From NCBI RefSeq assembly GCF_006716125.1, contig NZ_VFOM01000004.1, forward strand, positions 1-64,000: a stretch of DNA of 64,000 bases, given 5' to 3'. Shown here in pieces: positions 33,614 through 42,738 of the stretch. Within the stretch, counting starts at the first letter, position 1. Each line of letters begins with the position of its first letter. The notes under the pieces were generated by a model. The model did not search any database, had not been told where the DNA came from, and worked only from the letters and a program-made list of their open reading frames with translations. The DNA is from Homoserinimonas aerilata. Lineage in GTDB: Bacteria; Actinomycetota; Actinomycetes; Actinomycetales; Microbacteriaceae. Made by a program: the position numbers and the translations under genes.

Positions 33614-34135
33614 TCAGCGGCGGAAGTCCTGGAGGAGGGGAACTGCGTCGACGGGGGCGAAATCGAGTTCGACGTCGCCGAGCGTCCGTGCCGAAACCGA
33701 AGCGCCGACGAGATGCCGGGTCGCCCTGCGCAGACCCACGAAGGCCGCGGATGCCGCAGCCGCCTCAGGCGAGCAGTGGTCGATCCCGGCAGCCGTGAGC
33801 GCATCGATGACGGCACCCGCGGCAAGCAGATCCTCCACAGCGAAACGCAGGGCGCCATCCGCGCCCGGCTCCCCCGCGGCGACGACCGCGATACGGAACC
33901 GGTCACCACGCTCAGCCTGCTTCACGATGACCCACTCAGCCACAGCAGCAGCGTTCTGGATGCTGCCGGCGACGACCGCAGCATCCGTCACCGGTGTGGC
34001 CTGCGACTCGCCCAGCTGGTCGACCCAGACGACAGCATCCGCACCCGCCTCAATCGCCGCGGCACCAGCATGGCCCCAATCGAATCGCACCTGATAGTAG
34101 GACTGGGCTGCGGGGTTGTCGTCGGGAGAGATCAC
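33614..34135 (-). CDS. 2-phosphosulfolactate phosphatase-like (ComB family)
   Basis: A 173-residue protein starting at GTG 34135 (ISPDDNPAAQSYYQVRFDWG). ComB-type features: VRFDWGHAGAAAI, DAVVWVDQL, AEWVIVKQAERGDRFRIAVVAAGE and the C-terminal GLRRATRHLVGASVSARTLGD. In methanogens ComB acts in coenzyme M synthesis. Actinobacteria lack that pathway, so the substrate here is unknown. It is divergent from the asparaginase gene, with a 92 bp shared promoter region. Longer upstream reading through that region is not conserved-looking. Confidence 0.75.
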   Translation of the reverse strand: MISPDDNPAAQSYYQVRFDWGHAGAAAIEAGADAVVWVDQLGESQATPVTDAAVVAGSIQNAAAVAEWVIVKQAERGDRFRIAVVAAGEPGADGALRFAVEDLLAAGAVIDALTAAGIDHCSPEAAAASAAFVGLRRATRHLVGASVSARTLGDVELDFAPVDAVPLLQDFRR

Positions 34136-34227
34136 GCAACCACCGTATCGCCGCGGCCGAGCGTCATGATGCAATTGAGTCACCGTTCCACGCGCTACAC
34201 GCCACCTTCCCTTCCCTTGGAAAGCAC

Positions 34228-35238
34228 ATGACCCCACGTCGCCTGCTCGTCGGCACCACCGGCGGCACCTTCGGCATGGCCCGCACCGGCGCCTACCTCT
34301 CGGCACCGGGTGAGGGCGACGAGCAACTCGAGCAGGCCCTCGCAGCTGTCATGCTCGACGGGTGGGAGGCCGTCGTCGAGGCCGTGACCCCGGCATCCGA
34401 CAGCGCGGACGCGACGCCCGACACCTGGTTTGCCATCGCCGACCGGCTGCACCGCGAAAGCCCCGGCATCGACGCCGTGGTGCTCATCCACGGCACTGAC
34501 ACCCTCGCCTACACCGCCGCCGCGCTCTCGGTGCTCTGGCCCCAGGCCGGAATCCCGCTCGTCATCACCGGCTCGCAGATTCCGCTCGGGATGCCGGACT
34601 CCGACGCCGACGCCAACCTGAGCCTCGCCGTCACCACCGCCACGGAGCTGGCCGTACGGGGTGAGAGCGGCATCTGGGTCAGCTTCGGCGGGCAGACCCT
34701 CCCCGCCTTCGGCGTGACCAAGATCGACGCACAATCACCCCAGGCATTCGCCTCGCCCGTCGCCGAGCGGCTCGGTGACAGCTGGGTGACACCGCCGCCC
34801 ATCGAGCTGCTGCTGAACGATGCGCGCGCTCGCGCCGGAACACTCGACAGCACAGCGAGTTCCTCCGTCATCGTGGTCGCGGCATTCCCCGGCCTCGACG
34901 GCGGCCTGCTCGAACGCATCCTCGAGGTGCGACCGGATGCTCTCGTGCTCGAATGCTACGGGGCCGGTACCTTTCCCCTCAGCGACGAGCGCTCCCTGGC
35001 TGCGCTCTCGCGAGCGGGTTCAGCCGGAACGGCCATCGTCTGCACATCCCGCACCAGAAGCGGACGGATCATGCTCGGCGCCTACGAGAGCGGCCACCGA
35101 CTGGCATCGATCGGTGCCGTCGGAGCTGGAGGTCTACCCACCGAAGCTGCGGTCGCGCTCCTTCACCTGCTCATCCGCTCAGGAACATCCGCCACCGAAA
35201 TCAGCCGAATCGTCGGCGGCCAGACACGCGCCGACTAG
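34228..35238 (+). CDS. L-asparaginase
   Basis: Hydrolyses asparagine to aspartate and ammonia. The 336-residue protein shows both active-site signatures: GTTGGTFGM near the N-terminus (first catalytic Thr) and IHGTDTLAYTAAAL (Thr-Asp pair) near residue 90. There is no signal peptide, so it is cytoplasmic type I-like. The start at ATG 34228 has a GGAAAG site; the open frame further upstream overlaps the divergent gene's promoter. Its stop overlaps the convergent SRPBCC gene by 4 bp. Confidence 0.93.
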   Translation: MTPRRLLVGTTGGTFGMARTGAYLSAPGEGDEQLEQALAAVMLDGWEAVVEAVTPASDSADATPDTWFAIADRLHRESPGIDAVVLIHGTDTLAYTAAALSVLWPQAGIPLVITGSQIPLGMPDSDADANLSLAVTTATELAVRGESGIWVSFGGQTLPAFGVTKIDAQSPQAFASPVAERLGDSWVTPPPIELLLNDARARAGTLDSTASSSVIVVAAFPGLDGGLLERILEVRPDALVLECYGAGTFPLSDERSLAALSRAGSAGTAIVCTSRTRSGRIMLGAYESGHRLASIGAVGAGGLPTEAAVALLHLLIRSGTSATEISRIVGGQTRAD

Positions 35239-35651
35239 AGCTGCTCGACCTGCTCGACGATGTCGGAGACCACGCCCTTCCAATGCCCGAGCATCATGAA
35301 ACGCTCGTCACGATCGGCAAGCCCATCGTGGTTGAGAGAGATCGACGTTCCGCCCTCGACCTCCTTCACACCGACCGTGAGCGTCGAATTGTGCGGCCAA
35401 TCAGCCGGACGCCACGTGAGCTTGACGCGCGAATTCTCCGCATAGCGATGGATGATTCCCCGCACGCCATCCGCCGTCTCATACTCCGCATTCTGCTCGC
35501 GAGGCAGCTCAGTCTCGCCGAGCCACAACGGAAGCCCCTCGCCGACCAGAAACTGCCAGACCTGCGGCAGCGGCACCGTGGCCGTCTGACGCACCCCGAC
35601 ATCGAAGGAATCGCCGCGATTGCGCCCGGTCTTGTAGTTGTTCGAAGCCAT
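35235..35651 (-). CDS. SRPBCC (AHSA1/START-like) domain protein
   Basis: A 138-residue, single-domain protein with AHSA1-like features: VRQTATVPLPQVWQFLV, LTWRPADWPHNSTLTVGV, and a long C-terminal helix HWKGVVSDIVEQVEQL. The fold binds hydrophobic ligands or partner proteins; the role is unknown. Convergent with asparaginase (4 bp overlap), with no terminator between them. Confidence 0.8.
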   Translation of the reverse strand: MASNNYKTGRNRGDSFDVGVRQTATVPLPQVWQFLVGEGLPLWLGETELPREQNAEYETADGVRGIIHRYAENSRVKLTWRPADWPHNSTLTVGVKEVEGGTSISLNHDGLADRDERFMMLGHWKGVVSDIVEQVEQL

Positions 35652-35808
35652 GCGCCAAGGCTAAGCGACCGCGAGCGCCCACAAACACCCACCGGCTGAT
35701 AGGCTTGCAGGACATGTGAATCCACCGATGGATTCCCTGCGTCGTTGAACGCTTACTCTTCTCGCCCTGTCACACAGGGCTCGCAGATACTTTCTCCGGC
35801 GAACGGAT
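35652..35808 (+). promoter_or_regulatory. Leader of the DEAD-box helicase gene
   Basis: 157 bp between divergent genes, containing a 6 bp hairpin (gccctg-tcaca-cagggc, about 35765-35781). Long structured leaders are common on cold-inducible helicase genes; no known RNA family was recognised. Confidence 0.35.
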
Positions 35809-37419
35809 GTGGCCACTGCCACCTTCGCCCAACTCGCTGGTTTCGAGACGAGCGCCCCAGAGGGCGCTCCCTCAATCAGCAATGCTCTGAAAGACACCAC
35901 CCCCTTGACTGAAACAACCTTCGGCGCGCTCGGCGTGCCCGCACCCCTCGTCGCCGTGCTCGACACGAACGGCAAGACGAGCGCGTTCCCCATTCAGGTG
36001 GACACGCTCCCCGACACGCTGGGCGGGCGCGACGTGCTCGGCCGCGGCAAGACCGGCTCCGGCAAGACGCTCGCCTTCTCCATCCCCATGGTCGCGCGCC
36101 TTGCTGGCGGCCTCGCCGGCGGCAACCGCCGCACCGGGCGCCCGCTCGGCCTCATCCTCGCCCCCACACGCGAGCTCGCCACCCAGATCACCGCCGTCGT
36201 CGAGCCGCTCGCGGCCGCCTACGGCCAGAAGGTCACCACCATCTTCGGCGGCGTCTCACAGCAGCGACAGGTCGCCGCGCTCAAAGCCGGCGTCGACATC
36301 GTCGTCGCCTGCCCCGGCCGCCTCGAAGACCTCATGAAGCAGGGCTTCGTCTCGCTCGACGCGATCGAGATCACCGTGCTCGACGAAGCCGACCACATGG
36401 CCGACCTCGGCTTCCTGCCCGTCGTCACGCGCATCCTCGACAAGACCCCCAAAGACGGGCAGCGCCTGCTCTTCAGCGCCACGCTCGACAACGGCGTGGA
36501 CAAGATCGTCAAGCGCTTCCTCCACAACGAGGTGCTGCACTCCGTCGACGAAGCCACCTCGCACGTCGCCGACATGACCCACCACCTCTTCGAGGTCGAC
36601 GGGGTCGACGCCAAGAAGGCGCTCGTCGAGAAGCTCGCCTCCGGAACCGGCCGCCGCATCCTCTTCATGCGCACCAAGCACCACGCCAAGAAGCTCGCCA
36701 AGCAGCTCACCGAATCGGGCATCCCCTCCGTCGACCTGCACGGCAACCTGTCGCAGCCGCAGCGCGACCGCAACCTCGCCGCATTCGGCGACGGCAGCGT
36801 CAAAGTGCTCGTCGCAACCGACGTCGCCGCGCGCGGAGTGCACGTCGACAACGTCGAACTGGTCATCCACGTCGACCCGCCCGCCGAGCACAAGGCATAC
36901 CTGCACCGCAGCGGCCGCACCGCGCGCGCCGGAAGCTCAGGCGACGTCGTCACCATCATGCTGCCCACACAGAAGAAGGACACTCTCGCGCTCCTGCGCA
37001 AGGCCGCCATCGATGTGCAGGCACAGCGCGTCACCGCAGACTCGGATGCCGTCACCACGCTCGTCGGCGAAACCGCCGCCTACGTGAAGCCGGCCCCCAA
37101 GCAGGAGCAGCAGCGTGGCGGCGGACAGTCACAGGGCGCCAACGCGCAGCGCAAGCGCGCAGCCCGCGGCGACGGCGGCGGGGCAGCCCGACGCGACCGC
37201 TCCGGCCGACCCGCCACAGCATCCGGAAGCGACAGCAGCCGCTCAGGTCGCAGCGGCCAGGGCCGCAGCCGCGGCGCCGCACAAGGCGCAGGCTCGCACG
37301 CGCCGCGCACCCGCCAGGGCGGTTCCTCGGTGACGTACAGCACGTCATCCGGTGGCTCCACGTCAGGTGCGGCCCCCGCAGGCGGACAGCGCCGCGCCGG
37401 ACGCCGCGCGCAGGGCTAG
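35809..37419 (+). CDS. DEAD-box RNA helicase
   Basis: ATP-dependent RNA helicase. The 536-residue protein has a Q motif and Walker A FPIQVDTLP...GKTGSGKT, PTRELATQI, the DEAD box LDEADHMADLGF, the SAT motif FSATLD, and motif VI HRSGRTARAG. The C-terminal ~110 residues are Gly/Arg/Ser/Gln-rich and RGG-like, probably RNA binding. The start is uncertain: GTG 35809 is the longest frame, but codons 10-24 are encoded by a family-A repeat, and homology-like sequence (LTETTFGALGVPAPL) begins at TTG 35905. Neither start has a strong ribosome site. A perfect 23-bp-stem terminator follows. Confidence 0.93.
   Translation: MATATFAQLAGFETSAPEGAPSISNALKDTTPLTETTFGALGVPAPLVAVLDTNGKTSAFPIQVDTLPDTLGGRDVLGRGKTGSGKTLAFSIPMVARLAGGLAGGNRRTGRPLGLILAPTRELATQITAVVEPLAAAYGQKVTTIFGGVSQQRQVAALKAGVDIVVACPGRLEDLMKQGFVSLDAIEITVLDEADHMADLGFLPVVTRILDKTPKDGQRLLFSATLDNGVDKIVKRFLHNEVLHSVDEATSHVADMTHHLFEVDGVDAKKALVEKLASGTGRRILFMRTKHHAKKLAKQLTESGIPSVDLHGNLSQPQRDRNLAAFGDGSVKVLVATDVAARGVHVDNVELVIHVDPPAEHKAYLHRSGRTARAGSSGDVVTIMLPTQKKDTLALLRKAAIDVQAQRVTADSDAVTTLVGETAAYVKPAPKQEQQRGGGQSQGANAQRKRAARGDGGGAARRDRSGRPATASGSDSSRSGRSGQGRSRGAAQGAGSHAPRTRQGGSSVTYSTSSGGSTSGAAPAGGQRRAGRRAQG
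35837..35880. repeat. Family-A palindrome inside the helicase 5' end
   Basis: ctggtttcgagacgagcgcc ... ggcgctccctcaatcagc. It has the same left and right modules as the intergenic copies, with an inner gagcgcc/ggcgctc stem. Confidence 0.75.
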
Positions 37420-37425
37420 AAAAGA

Positions 37426-37475
37426 CAGTTAACGACAGAGGCGACCGGGGCACCGGTCGCCTCTGTCGTTAACTG
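37426..37475. terminator. Perfect 23-bp-stem terminator after the helicase gene
   Basis: Two perfectly complementary 23-base arms (37426-37448 and 37453-37475; key core gttaacgacagaggcgacc) with a GGCA loop, 7 bp after the stop. Confidence 0.88.
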
Positions 37476-37592
37476 GCGCCTGACGGCGGCGGATGCGCGT
37501 GCGCTGCCTGAAGGCGGGCGGATACACGCGGCCATAAGGGTGTCCTTCGCACCCGATTTCTCCCCGGCCGAAGAGCGACATAGGCTCTGCCC

Positions 37593-38096
37593 ATGAGCAC
37601 CGCTGAAGTTGCCAACGCACTTATTCGACCCATCCGCGACTCCGACGTCGAAGACCTCGGGCAGGTGCAGGCGGTCTGCTGGCATGAAACCTACGACCAG
37701 TTGATCGATGGCGCCGCTTTGCAGAATCTCTCGCCCCGCCGCATGGCAGAGCTCTGGTCGCGCATCGCAAGCCGCGGACCCGAGTACAACCAGTTCGCCG
37801 CACTCGTCGACGGCAGAATTGTCGGCTTCGTCGGCTCGGGCCCCGCCCGCGATGAAGACGCCCCGCGCGAACGGGAACTCTACTTTCTCTACCTGCTCGC
37901 CGAATATCAGGGCACCGGCATCGGCCAGAAACTCTTCGACGCCGCCTGCGCCGACCGCCCCGGCTACCTGTGGGTAGGCAAAGACAATGCCCGCGCCCAC
38001 TCGTTCTACAAGCGCAACGGTATGACGCTCGATGGCACAGAAGAAGTCAAACAGCTGCTCGGCGAAGACCTCGTATCGGTGCGTTTCGTGCGGTGA
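37593..38096 (+). CDS. GNAT family N-acetyltransferase
   Basis: A 167-residue GCN5-related acetyltransferase. Acetyl-CoA-binding motif A LYFLYLLAEYQGTGIGQKLFDAA (Q/R-x-x-G-x-G as YQGTGIG, about residue 110) and the C-terminal NARAHSFYKRNGM segment are clear. N-terminal IRPIRDSDVEDLGQVQ is typical. The acceptor substrate cannot be read from sequence. Single gene, followed at once by a family-A repeat. Confidence 0.9.
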   Translation: MSTAEVANALIRPIRDSDVEDLGQVQAVCWHETYDQLIDGAALQNLSPRRMAELWSRIASRGPEYNQFAALVDGRIVGFVGSGPARDEDAPRERELYFLYLLAEYQGTGIGQKLFDAACADRPGYLWVGKDNARAHSFYKRNGMTLDGTEEVKQLLGEDLVSVRFVR

Positions 38097-38157
38097 GAGT
38101 TGTTGAGCGGGGCTGGTTTCGAGACTGCCTCGTTCCTCGGCACCTCAACCAGCGGTT
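38097..38157. repeat. Family-A palindrome (Phe-type variant)
   Basis: Twin of the element at 33496: gagttgttgagcggggctgg ... cctcggcacctcaaccagcgg. It starts directly after the GNAT stop and fills the 64 bp gap to the convergent NUDIX gene. Confidence 0.9.
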
Positions 38158-38160
38158 TCT

Positions 38161-38703
38161 TCAGGGGAGGACGCCCACCGAGGCGAGGGCCGCGCGCAGC
38201 AGAGCGCCGCGGCCGCCGTCCATCTCGTCGCTGACCGTGTAGCTGGCCGCCTCCGCCGGGCTCATCCAGGTGATCTCCAGCGCATCCTGCCGTGGCTCAC
38301 ACGTGCCCGTCACCGGAACGACATACGCCAGCGAGACCGCGTGCTGGCGGTCATCCGTGAACTGGCTGATACCGGGCATCGGAAAATACTCGGCCACCTG
38401 GAACGGCACAGGGCTCGCCGGCAGCTGCGGAAACGCCATCGGGCCCAGATCCTTCTCCAGATGGCGGAACAGCGCCTCACGCAAAGTCTCGCCATACATG
38501 ACACGCCCCGAGACGAGCGTGCGGCCCATCTCGCCCGTCACGGATGCGCGCAACAGCACGCCCACCTCCAACACCACGCCGAGACTGTCGAGCCGAACCG
38601 GCACCGCCTCCACATACAAGATGGGGAGCCTGCGACGGATCTCGAGAAGCTCCACATCGGAGAGCCACGCGTTGCCGGGGTCAGGGGTGCCTACAGAGCT
38701 CAT
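38161..38703 (-). CDS. NUDIX hydrolase-family protein (DUF4916-like)
   Basis: A 180-residue protein of the actinobacterial NUDIX-related type: WLSDVELLEIRRRLPILYVEAVPVR, SGRVMYGETLREALFRHLEKDLGPMAFPQLP and the conserved HAVSLAYVVPVTG. The region SGRVMYGETLREALFRHLEKDLG is in the place of the Nudix box (GX5EX7REUXEEXGU) but lacks its full set of glutamates, so classical hydrolase activity is doubtful. Convergent with the GNAT gene; divergent from the efflux operon. Confidence 0.78.
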   Translation of the reverse strand: MSSVGTPDPGNAWLSDVELLEIRRRLPILYVEAVPVRLDSLGVVLEVGVLLRASVTGEMGRTLVSGRVMYGETLREALFRHLEKDLGPMAFPQLPASPVPFQVAEYFPMPGISQFTDDRQHAVSLAYVVPVTGTCEPRQDALEITWMSPAEAASYTVSDEMDGGRGALLRAALASVGVLP

Positions 38704-38773
38704 GCTTCATTGTCGCGCACTCGGAGCATCCGGCCCCACAACACGCATCCGATTTCTCGCTCCCCTTCTCTGT

Positions 38774-38834
38774 CGCGAGTGGTCGATTCTGGCCCCACCA
38801 GCGCGCGCGGAGGGGCCAGAATCGACCACTCGCG
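38774..38834. repeat. Perfect 23-bp inverted repeat between divergent genes (family C)
   Basis: Arms at 38774-38796 and 38812-38834 (core gtggtcgattctggcccc and complement) with a 15-base spacer. The right arm resembles the unit repeated at 42765, 42860 and 42955. Its place between divergent genes argues against a simple terminator. Confidence 0.9.
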
Positions 38835-38908
38835 GAGGAGGAGAGGAACTCAGCTGATCCATAGGAACGGTGAGTGCTGCGCATAGGGTGCGCCGACAGG
38901 CTGGCGCC

Positions 38909-40168
38909 ATGAAACTCTCGAAGTCCGCGCTCATCAACTCGGGGCTCGCGATCGTCGTCATCGGCGGGGCGGTCGCCGCCTACCTGGTGACGAATCCGAT
39001 CGGCAGCACCGCCACCGCCGACAGCACCCGCCTCACCGGAACCGTGCAGCAGGGCGCCGTGTCGAGCACCATCACCGCGAGCGGTGCCGTCTCCGCCGTC
39101 AGCCAGACCGTCGCATCCTTCGCCGTCTCCGGAACGATCGCCACGGTCGACGTCGCCCTCGGCGACACCGTCACGGCAGGCCAGCAGCTCGGCACACTCG
39201 ACACCACAGAGCTCGCCGGCGCGGTCTCCGACGCCTACACTTCGCTCGCCCGCGCCAAGACGGAACTGTCGAGCGCCACCACCCAGCTCGCGGCGGCGCA
39301 GACCGCAGAACTCGCAGCGGCGAGCGCCGACCCCAGCCAGCCGGGAAGCACCAGCACCACGTCGAGTGCGCAGTCGGTCAGCCAGGCCAGCTCCGCCGTG
39401 ACGAGCGCGCAGGACAAGGTGAGCGACGCGAACGAGGTCGCCGCCGACGCCGAAGCGGACCTCGCCGAGGCCACCCTGCTCGCACCCGTCAGCGGGCTCG
39501 TCGTCGCCGTCAACGGCAGCGTCGGCGGTTCCTCCGGCGGCTCGTCGGGAAGCGACAGCGGTGCCGGTACCGACACCGGCACATCCGGTTTCGTCACCAT
39601 CGCCGACATCAGCCAGTTCACGATGACGGCGAACATCGCCGAAGCCGACATCGCGGATGTCGCGGTCGGCCAGGCGGCATCCGTCACCTTCCCGGCGCTC
39701 GACGACACGACCGCAACCGCAACCGTCACGGCCATCGCGCCCACCGCCACGAGCAGCAACAGTGTCGTCACCTACGCCACCACCATCACCCTCGACTCCG
39801 TGCCGGACGGCCTGCGCCTCGGCCAGACCGCATCCGTCACCATCACGACCGTGTCGAGCGCGGAGGACGCCCTCTACGTGCCGACCGCCGCCGTCACCAC
39901 TGCCGCCGACGGCACCTCGACCGTCGACGTCGTCGGCGACGATGACGAGGTCAGCACCGTCACCGTCGAGACGGGCGTCGTGGGAGATCAGGGCACCGAG
40001 GTCACCTCCGGGCTCACCGCAGGGCAAAGCGTCGTGCTCGGAACCGTCACCGTCACCGACACCACCGACAGCACGCAGACCGGCGGAAGAAACGACACGA
40101 CGGGCGGCTTCAACGGCCAGATCCCTTCGGGCGGCTTCAGCGGCGGCTTCCCCGGGGGCGCCCAGTGA
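38909..40168 (+). CDS. MacA/HlyD-type periplasmic-adaptor-like efflux protein
   Basis: Membrane-anchored adaptor of a MacAB-like system. The 419-residue protein from ATG 38909 has N-terminal signal-anchor ALINSGLAIVVIGGAVAAYLV. A lipoyl/biotinyl-like half motif (AVASFAVSGTIATVDVALGDTVTAGQQLGTL is in two parts; key GDTVTAGQQLG) is followed by a Ser/Ala/Thr-rich coiled coil, a returning lipoyl half (EATLLAPVSGLVVAVNG) and a beta-barrel. The C-terminal tail is Gly/Phe-rich. In a monoderm it probably extends the transporter outward. The gene overlaps the ATPase gene by 4 bp (GTGA). Confidence 0.88.
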   Translation: MKLSKSALINSGLAIVVIGGAVAAYLVTNPIGSTATADSTRLTGTVQQGAVSSTITASGAVSAVSQTVASFAVSGTIATVDVALGDTVTAGQQLGTLDTTELAGAVSDAYTSLARAKTELSSATTQLAAAQTAELAAASADPSQPGSTSTTSSAQSVSQASSAVTSAQDKVSDANEVAADAEADLAEATLLAPVSGLVVAVNGSVGGSSGGSSGSDSGAGTDTGTSGFVTIADISQFTMTANIAEADIADVAVGQAASVTFPALDDTTATATVTAIAPTATSSNSVVTYATTITLDSVPDGLRLGQTASVTITTVSSAEDALYVPTAAVTTAADGTSTVDVVGDDDEVSTVTVETGVVGDQGTEVTSGLTAGQSVVLGTVTVTDTTDSTQTGGRNDTTGGFNGQIPSGGFSGGFPGGAQ

Positions 40169-40890
40169 GCGGCGTGATCGACGCACCCCAGCCGGTGCTC
40201 GAGCTGGAAGGCATCCACCAGGTGTACGGCACAGGCGAGGCTGCGGTGCACGCCCTGCGCGGCATCGACGTGACCGTGCACGCGGGCGACCATGTGGCCA
40301 TCGTCGGCCCCTCCGGCTCAGGCAAGTCGACGCTCATGAACCTTCTCGGATGCCTCGACGTCGCATCCGGCGGCACCTACCGTCTCTCCGGCGATGACGT
40401 CAGCACGCTCGACGAGACGCAGCTCGCGCGGGTGCGCAACCGGCAGATCGGCTTCATCTTCCAGTCGTTCAACCTCGTGCCCCGGATGACCGCCCAGGCG
40501 AACGTGGAGCTCCCGCTGATCTACGGTCGCGTGCGGCGGAGCGAACGTCGCAGGCGCGCCCTCGACGCCCTGCGCATGGTCGGACTCGAGAACCGCGCGG
40601 GCCACCAGCCGCAGGAGCTCTCCGGCGGGCAGCAGCAGCGCGTCGCAATCGCCCGGGCGCTCGTCACCTCACCCACGCTCGTGCTCGCCGACGAACCCAC
40701 CGGCAACCTCGACACCGAATCGACGGAGGAGATCCTGTCCATCTTCGACCGGCTCGCCGAGGCAGGGCGCACCATCGTCATCATCACTCATGAACCGGAT
40801 GTCGCGGCGCGCGCCCAGCGCGTGCTCACCGTCAGCGACGGACTCATCGTCTCCGACGTGAGCCGGCACTTCGCCGGGGCCGCATCATGA
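40165..40890 (+). CDS. MacB-type ABC transporter ATPase
   Basis: The 241-residue ATPase of the MacB/LolD group: Walker [11 protein letters not shown] (about residue 52), Q-loop [20 protein letters not shown], signature [15 protein letters not shown], Walker [13 protein letters not shown], and the His switch ITHEPD. Starts at GTG 40165 and overlaps the permease gene by 4 bp. It works with 40887-42113 and the adaptor at 38909. Confidence 0.95.
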   Translation: MSGVIDAPQPVLELEGIHQVYGTGEAAVHALRGIDVTVHAGDHVAIVGPSGSGKSTLMNLLGCLDVASGGTYRLSGDDVSTLDETQLARVRNRQIGFIFQSFNLVPRMTAQANVELPLIYGRVRRSERRRRALDALRMVGLENRAGHQPQELSGGQQQRVAIARALVTSPTLVLADEPTGNLDTESTEEILSIFDRLAEAGRTIVIITHEPDVAARAQRVLTVSDGLIVSDVSRHFAGAAS

Positions 40891-42113
40891 GCCTCGGAGA
40901 GATGCTCGCCTCCGCCTTCCGCGGCGTCACCGCCAACAAGCTGCGCTCTGCGCTCACCATGCTGGGCGTCATGATCGGCGTCGCATCCGTCATCCTGCTG
41001 CTCGCCGTCGGCAACGGCTCCGCGCAGGCCGTGCGCGACGCCATCTCCTCGCTCGGCACGAACACGCTCACCGTGCGCGCCAGCTCCTCCGGCGGCTTCG
41101 GCGGGCCGGGTGCGCAGACGAGCGCCGCCACCGCGCAGAAGACACTCACCACCTCCGTCAGCGATGCCCTCTCGACGTCCGGGCTCGGACACGTTCGGGC
41201 GGTCGTGCCGCAGGTGAGCACCACGCTCACTGTGTCATCTGCGACCGTGTCGGCCGAATCGGTGAGCGTCATCGGCACGACACCCGACTACTTCGACGTG
41301 ACCACCGCATCCGTCGCATCCGGAAGCAGCTTCACGGATGCCGACCTCACCACCTCCGCGAAGGTCGCCGTCATCGGCTCAGAGCTGGCGACGACACTGT
41401 TCCCCACCGGCTCGGCACTCGGCCAGTCGGTGACCGTCGACGGCACCGCGTTCAGTGTCGTCGGGGTGCTCGCAGCGCAGAGCAGCACCGGCGTGAGCGA
41501 CGCCAACATGGTCGTCGTCGCGCCGCTCAGCCGCGTGCAGCGCTCCTACACGGGCTTCGACGAGGTGAGCACCCTCACCGTCGAGGCGATCGACTCCGAC
41601 TCCGTCGCAGCAGCCCAGGGCGAAGTGGAGATCATGCTCGACCAGCTGCTCGGCGTCGGCGAGGACGACACCGCGCCGTACACGGTGACCGACCAGTCGT
41701 CGCTGCTCGAGACCCAGCAGGAGAGCGCCGAGAGCTTCACCCTGCTGCTCGGCGCGGTCGCCGCCATCAGCCTGCTCGTCGGCGGGATCGGCGTCACCAA
41801 CGTCATGCTCGTCACCGTCACCGAACGCACCCGCGAGATCGGAATCCGCAAAGCGCTCGGGGCGACGCGGGGCGCCATCCTGGGGCAGTTCCTGTTCGAG
41901 GCGGCCGCGCTGACCCTGCTCGGCGGAGTGCTCGGCGTGGTCGCTGCGCTCATCGGAGCGCAGTTCGAGATCAACGGCACCACACCCGTCGTGCTCGACT
42001 ACTCCATCCCGCTCGCCCTCGGAGTCTCCGTCGCCATCGGCGTCTTCTTCGGCGTGTACCCGGCGGCCCGCGCCGCGAAACTCCGCCCCATCCAGGCCCT
42101 CCGGGCCATCTGA
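40887..42113 (+). CDS. MacB-type ABC transporter permease
   Basis: A 408-residue permease with N-terminal membrane helix (LTMLGVMIGVASVILLLAVGN, after the typical LRSALTMLG motif), an extracellular MacB-PCD domain (residues about 45-270), and a three-helix FtsX domain with TERTREIGIRKALGATRG. The family uses mechanotransmission to move substrates such as peptides or lipids outward. Substrate unknown. Confidence 0.94.
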   Translation: MSLGEMLASAFRGVTANKLRSALTMLGVMIGVASVILLLAVGNGSAQAVRDAISSLGTNTLTVRASSSGGFGGPGAQTSAATAQKTLTTSVSDALSTSGLGHVRAVVPQVSTTLTVSSATVSAESVSVIGTTPDYFDVTTASVASGSSFTDADLTTSAKVAVIGSELATTLFPTGSALGQSVTVDGTAFSVVGVLAAQSSTGVSDANMVVVAPLSRVQRSYTGFDEVSTLTVEAIDSDSVAAAQGEVEIMLDQLLGVGEDDTAPYTVTDQSSLLETQQESAESFTLLLGAVAAISLLVGGIGVTNVMLVTVTERTREIGIRKALGATRGAILGQFLFEAAALTLLGGVLGVVAALIGAQFEINGTTPVVLDYSIPLALGVSVAIGVFFGVYPAARAAKLRPIQALRAI

Positions 42114-42136
42114 CCCACCACACGAAAGGCACCACC

Positions 42137-42679
42137 ATGACCGACACCACCACACCGGCAGCCACCGAAACTGCAGTACTGGATGCCACGGCATCCGCCC
42201 CCAAGACCGGCCGCCGCTGGACCCGCCACATCACTCCCGCGCTCGGAGGGCTCGCCCTGCTCGTCATCGGCTTCTTCGGCGGGCTGCTCGTCGGGCAGAA
42301 CAGCGGCAGCACCGGACCCGGCCAGGGGAACCTTCCCGGCGGAATGTCATCGCTACCGGAAGGCATGAACGGCGGCTCCGGCGGCGGGGTCGGCGGCGGG
42401 GTCGGCGGCCCGGGCGGCTTCACCTCGGGCACCATCACCTCCGTCGACGGCGACACCATCACGCTCGAACTCAGCGACGGCAGCACCGTCACCGTGACCG
42501 CCGGAAGCGACACCACGATCACCACCACGGAAGAGAGCAGCGTGGGCGAGCTCGCAGAAGGCGACACGCTCACCGTCGTCGGAGAGACGGACGACGACGG
42601 AACCATCGCCGCGACCAGCATCAGCGAAGGCGAGCGCGGCTTCGGCGGCTTCTCCGGCGGAGCGACACCGAGCAACTAA
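42137..42679 (+). CDS. Single-pass membrane protein with DUF5666-like C-terminus
   Basis: A 180-residue protein: basic N-terminal region, one membrane helix (ITPALGGLALLVIGFFGGLLV, residues about 36-56), a Gly-rich linker (GGVGGGVGGPGGF), then a small beta domain (GTITSVDGDTITLELSDGST, LTVVGETDDDGTI) resembling DUF5666/OB-type repeats. Gly/Phe-rich end. It sits 23 bp after the MacB-like permease, so it is likely a member of the efflux operon. Function unknown. Confidence 0.8.
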   Translation: MTDTTTPAATETAVLDATASAPKTGRRWTRHITPALGGLALLVIGFFGGLLVGQNSGSTGPGQGNLPGGMSSLPEGMNGGSGGGVGGGVGGPGGFTSGTITSVDGDTITLELSDGSTVTVTAGSDTTITTTEESSVGELAEGDTLTVVGETDDDGTIAATSISEGERGFGGFSGGATPSN

Positions 42680-42738
42680 CAACTCGTGCCTCGCAACTCG
42701 CGTCTTGTACCTCGCATCTTGCATCTCGCGAGGGGGCA

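Noticed and set aside
33994..34227. N-terminal extension of asparaginase
   Set aside because: It would overlap the start of the divergent ComB-like gene and shows no asparaginase similarity; the GTTGGT motif follows ATG 34228 directly.
38870..38908. Upstream GTG start for the HlyD-like adaptor
   Set aside because: It adds a 13-residue basic leader not expected before a signal anchor; ATG 38909 starts a canonical anchor sequence.
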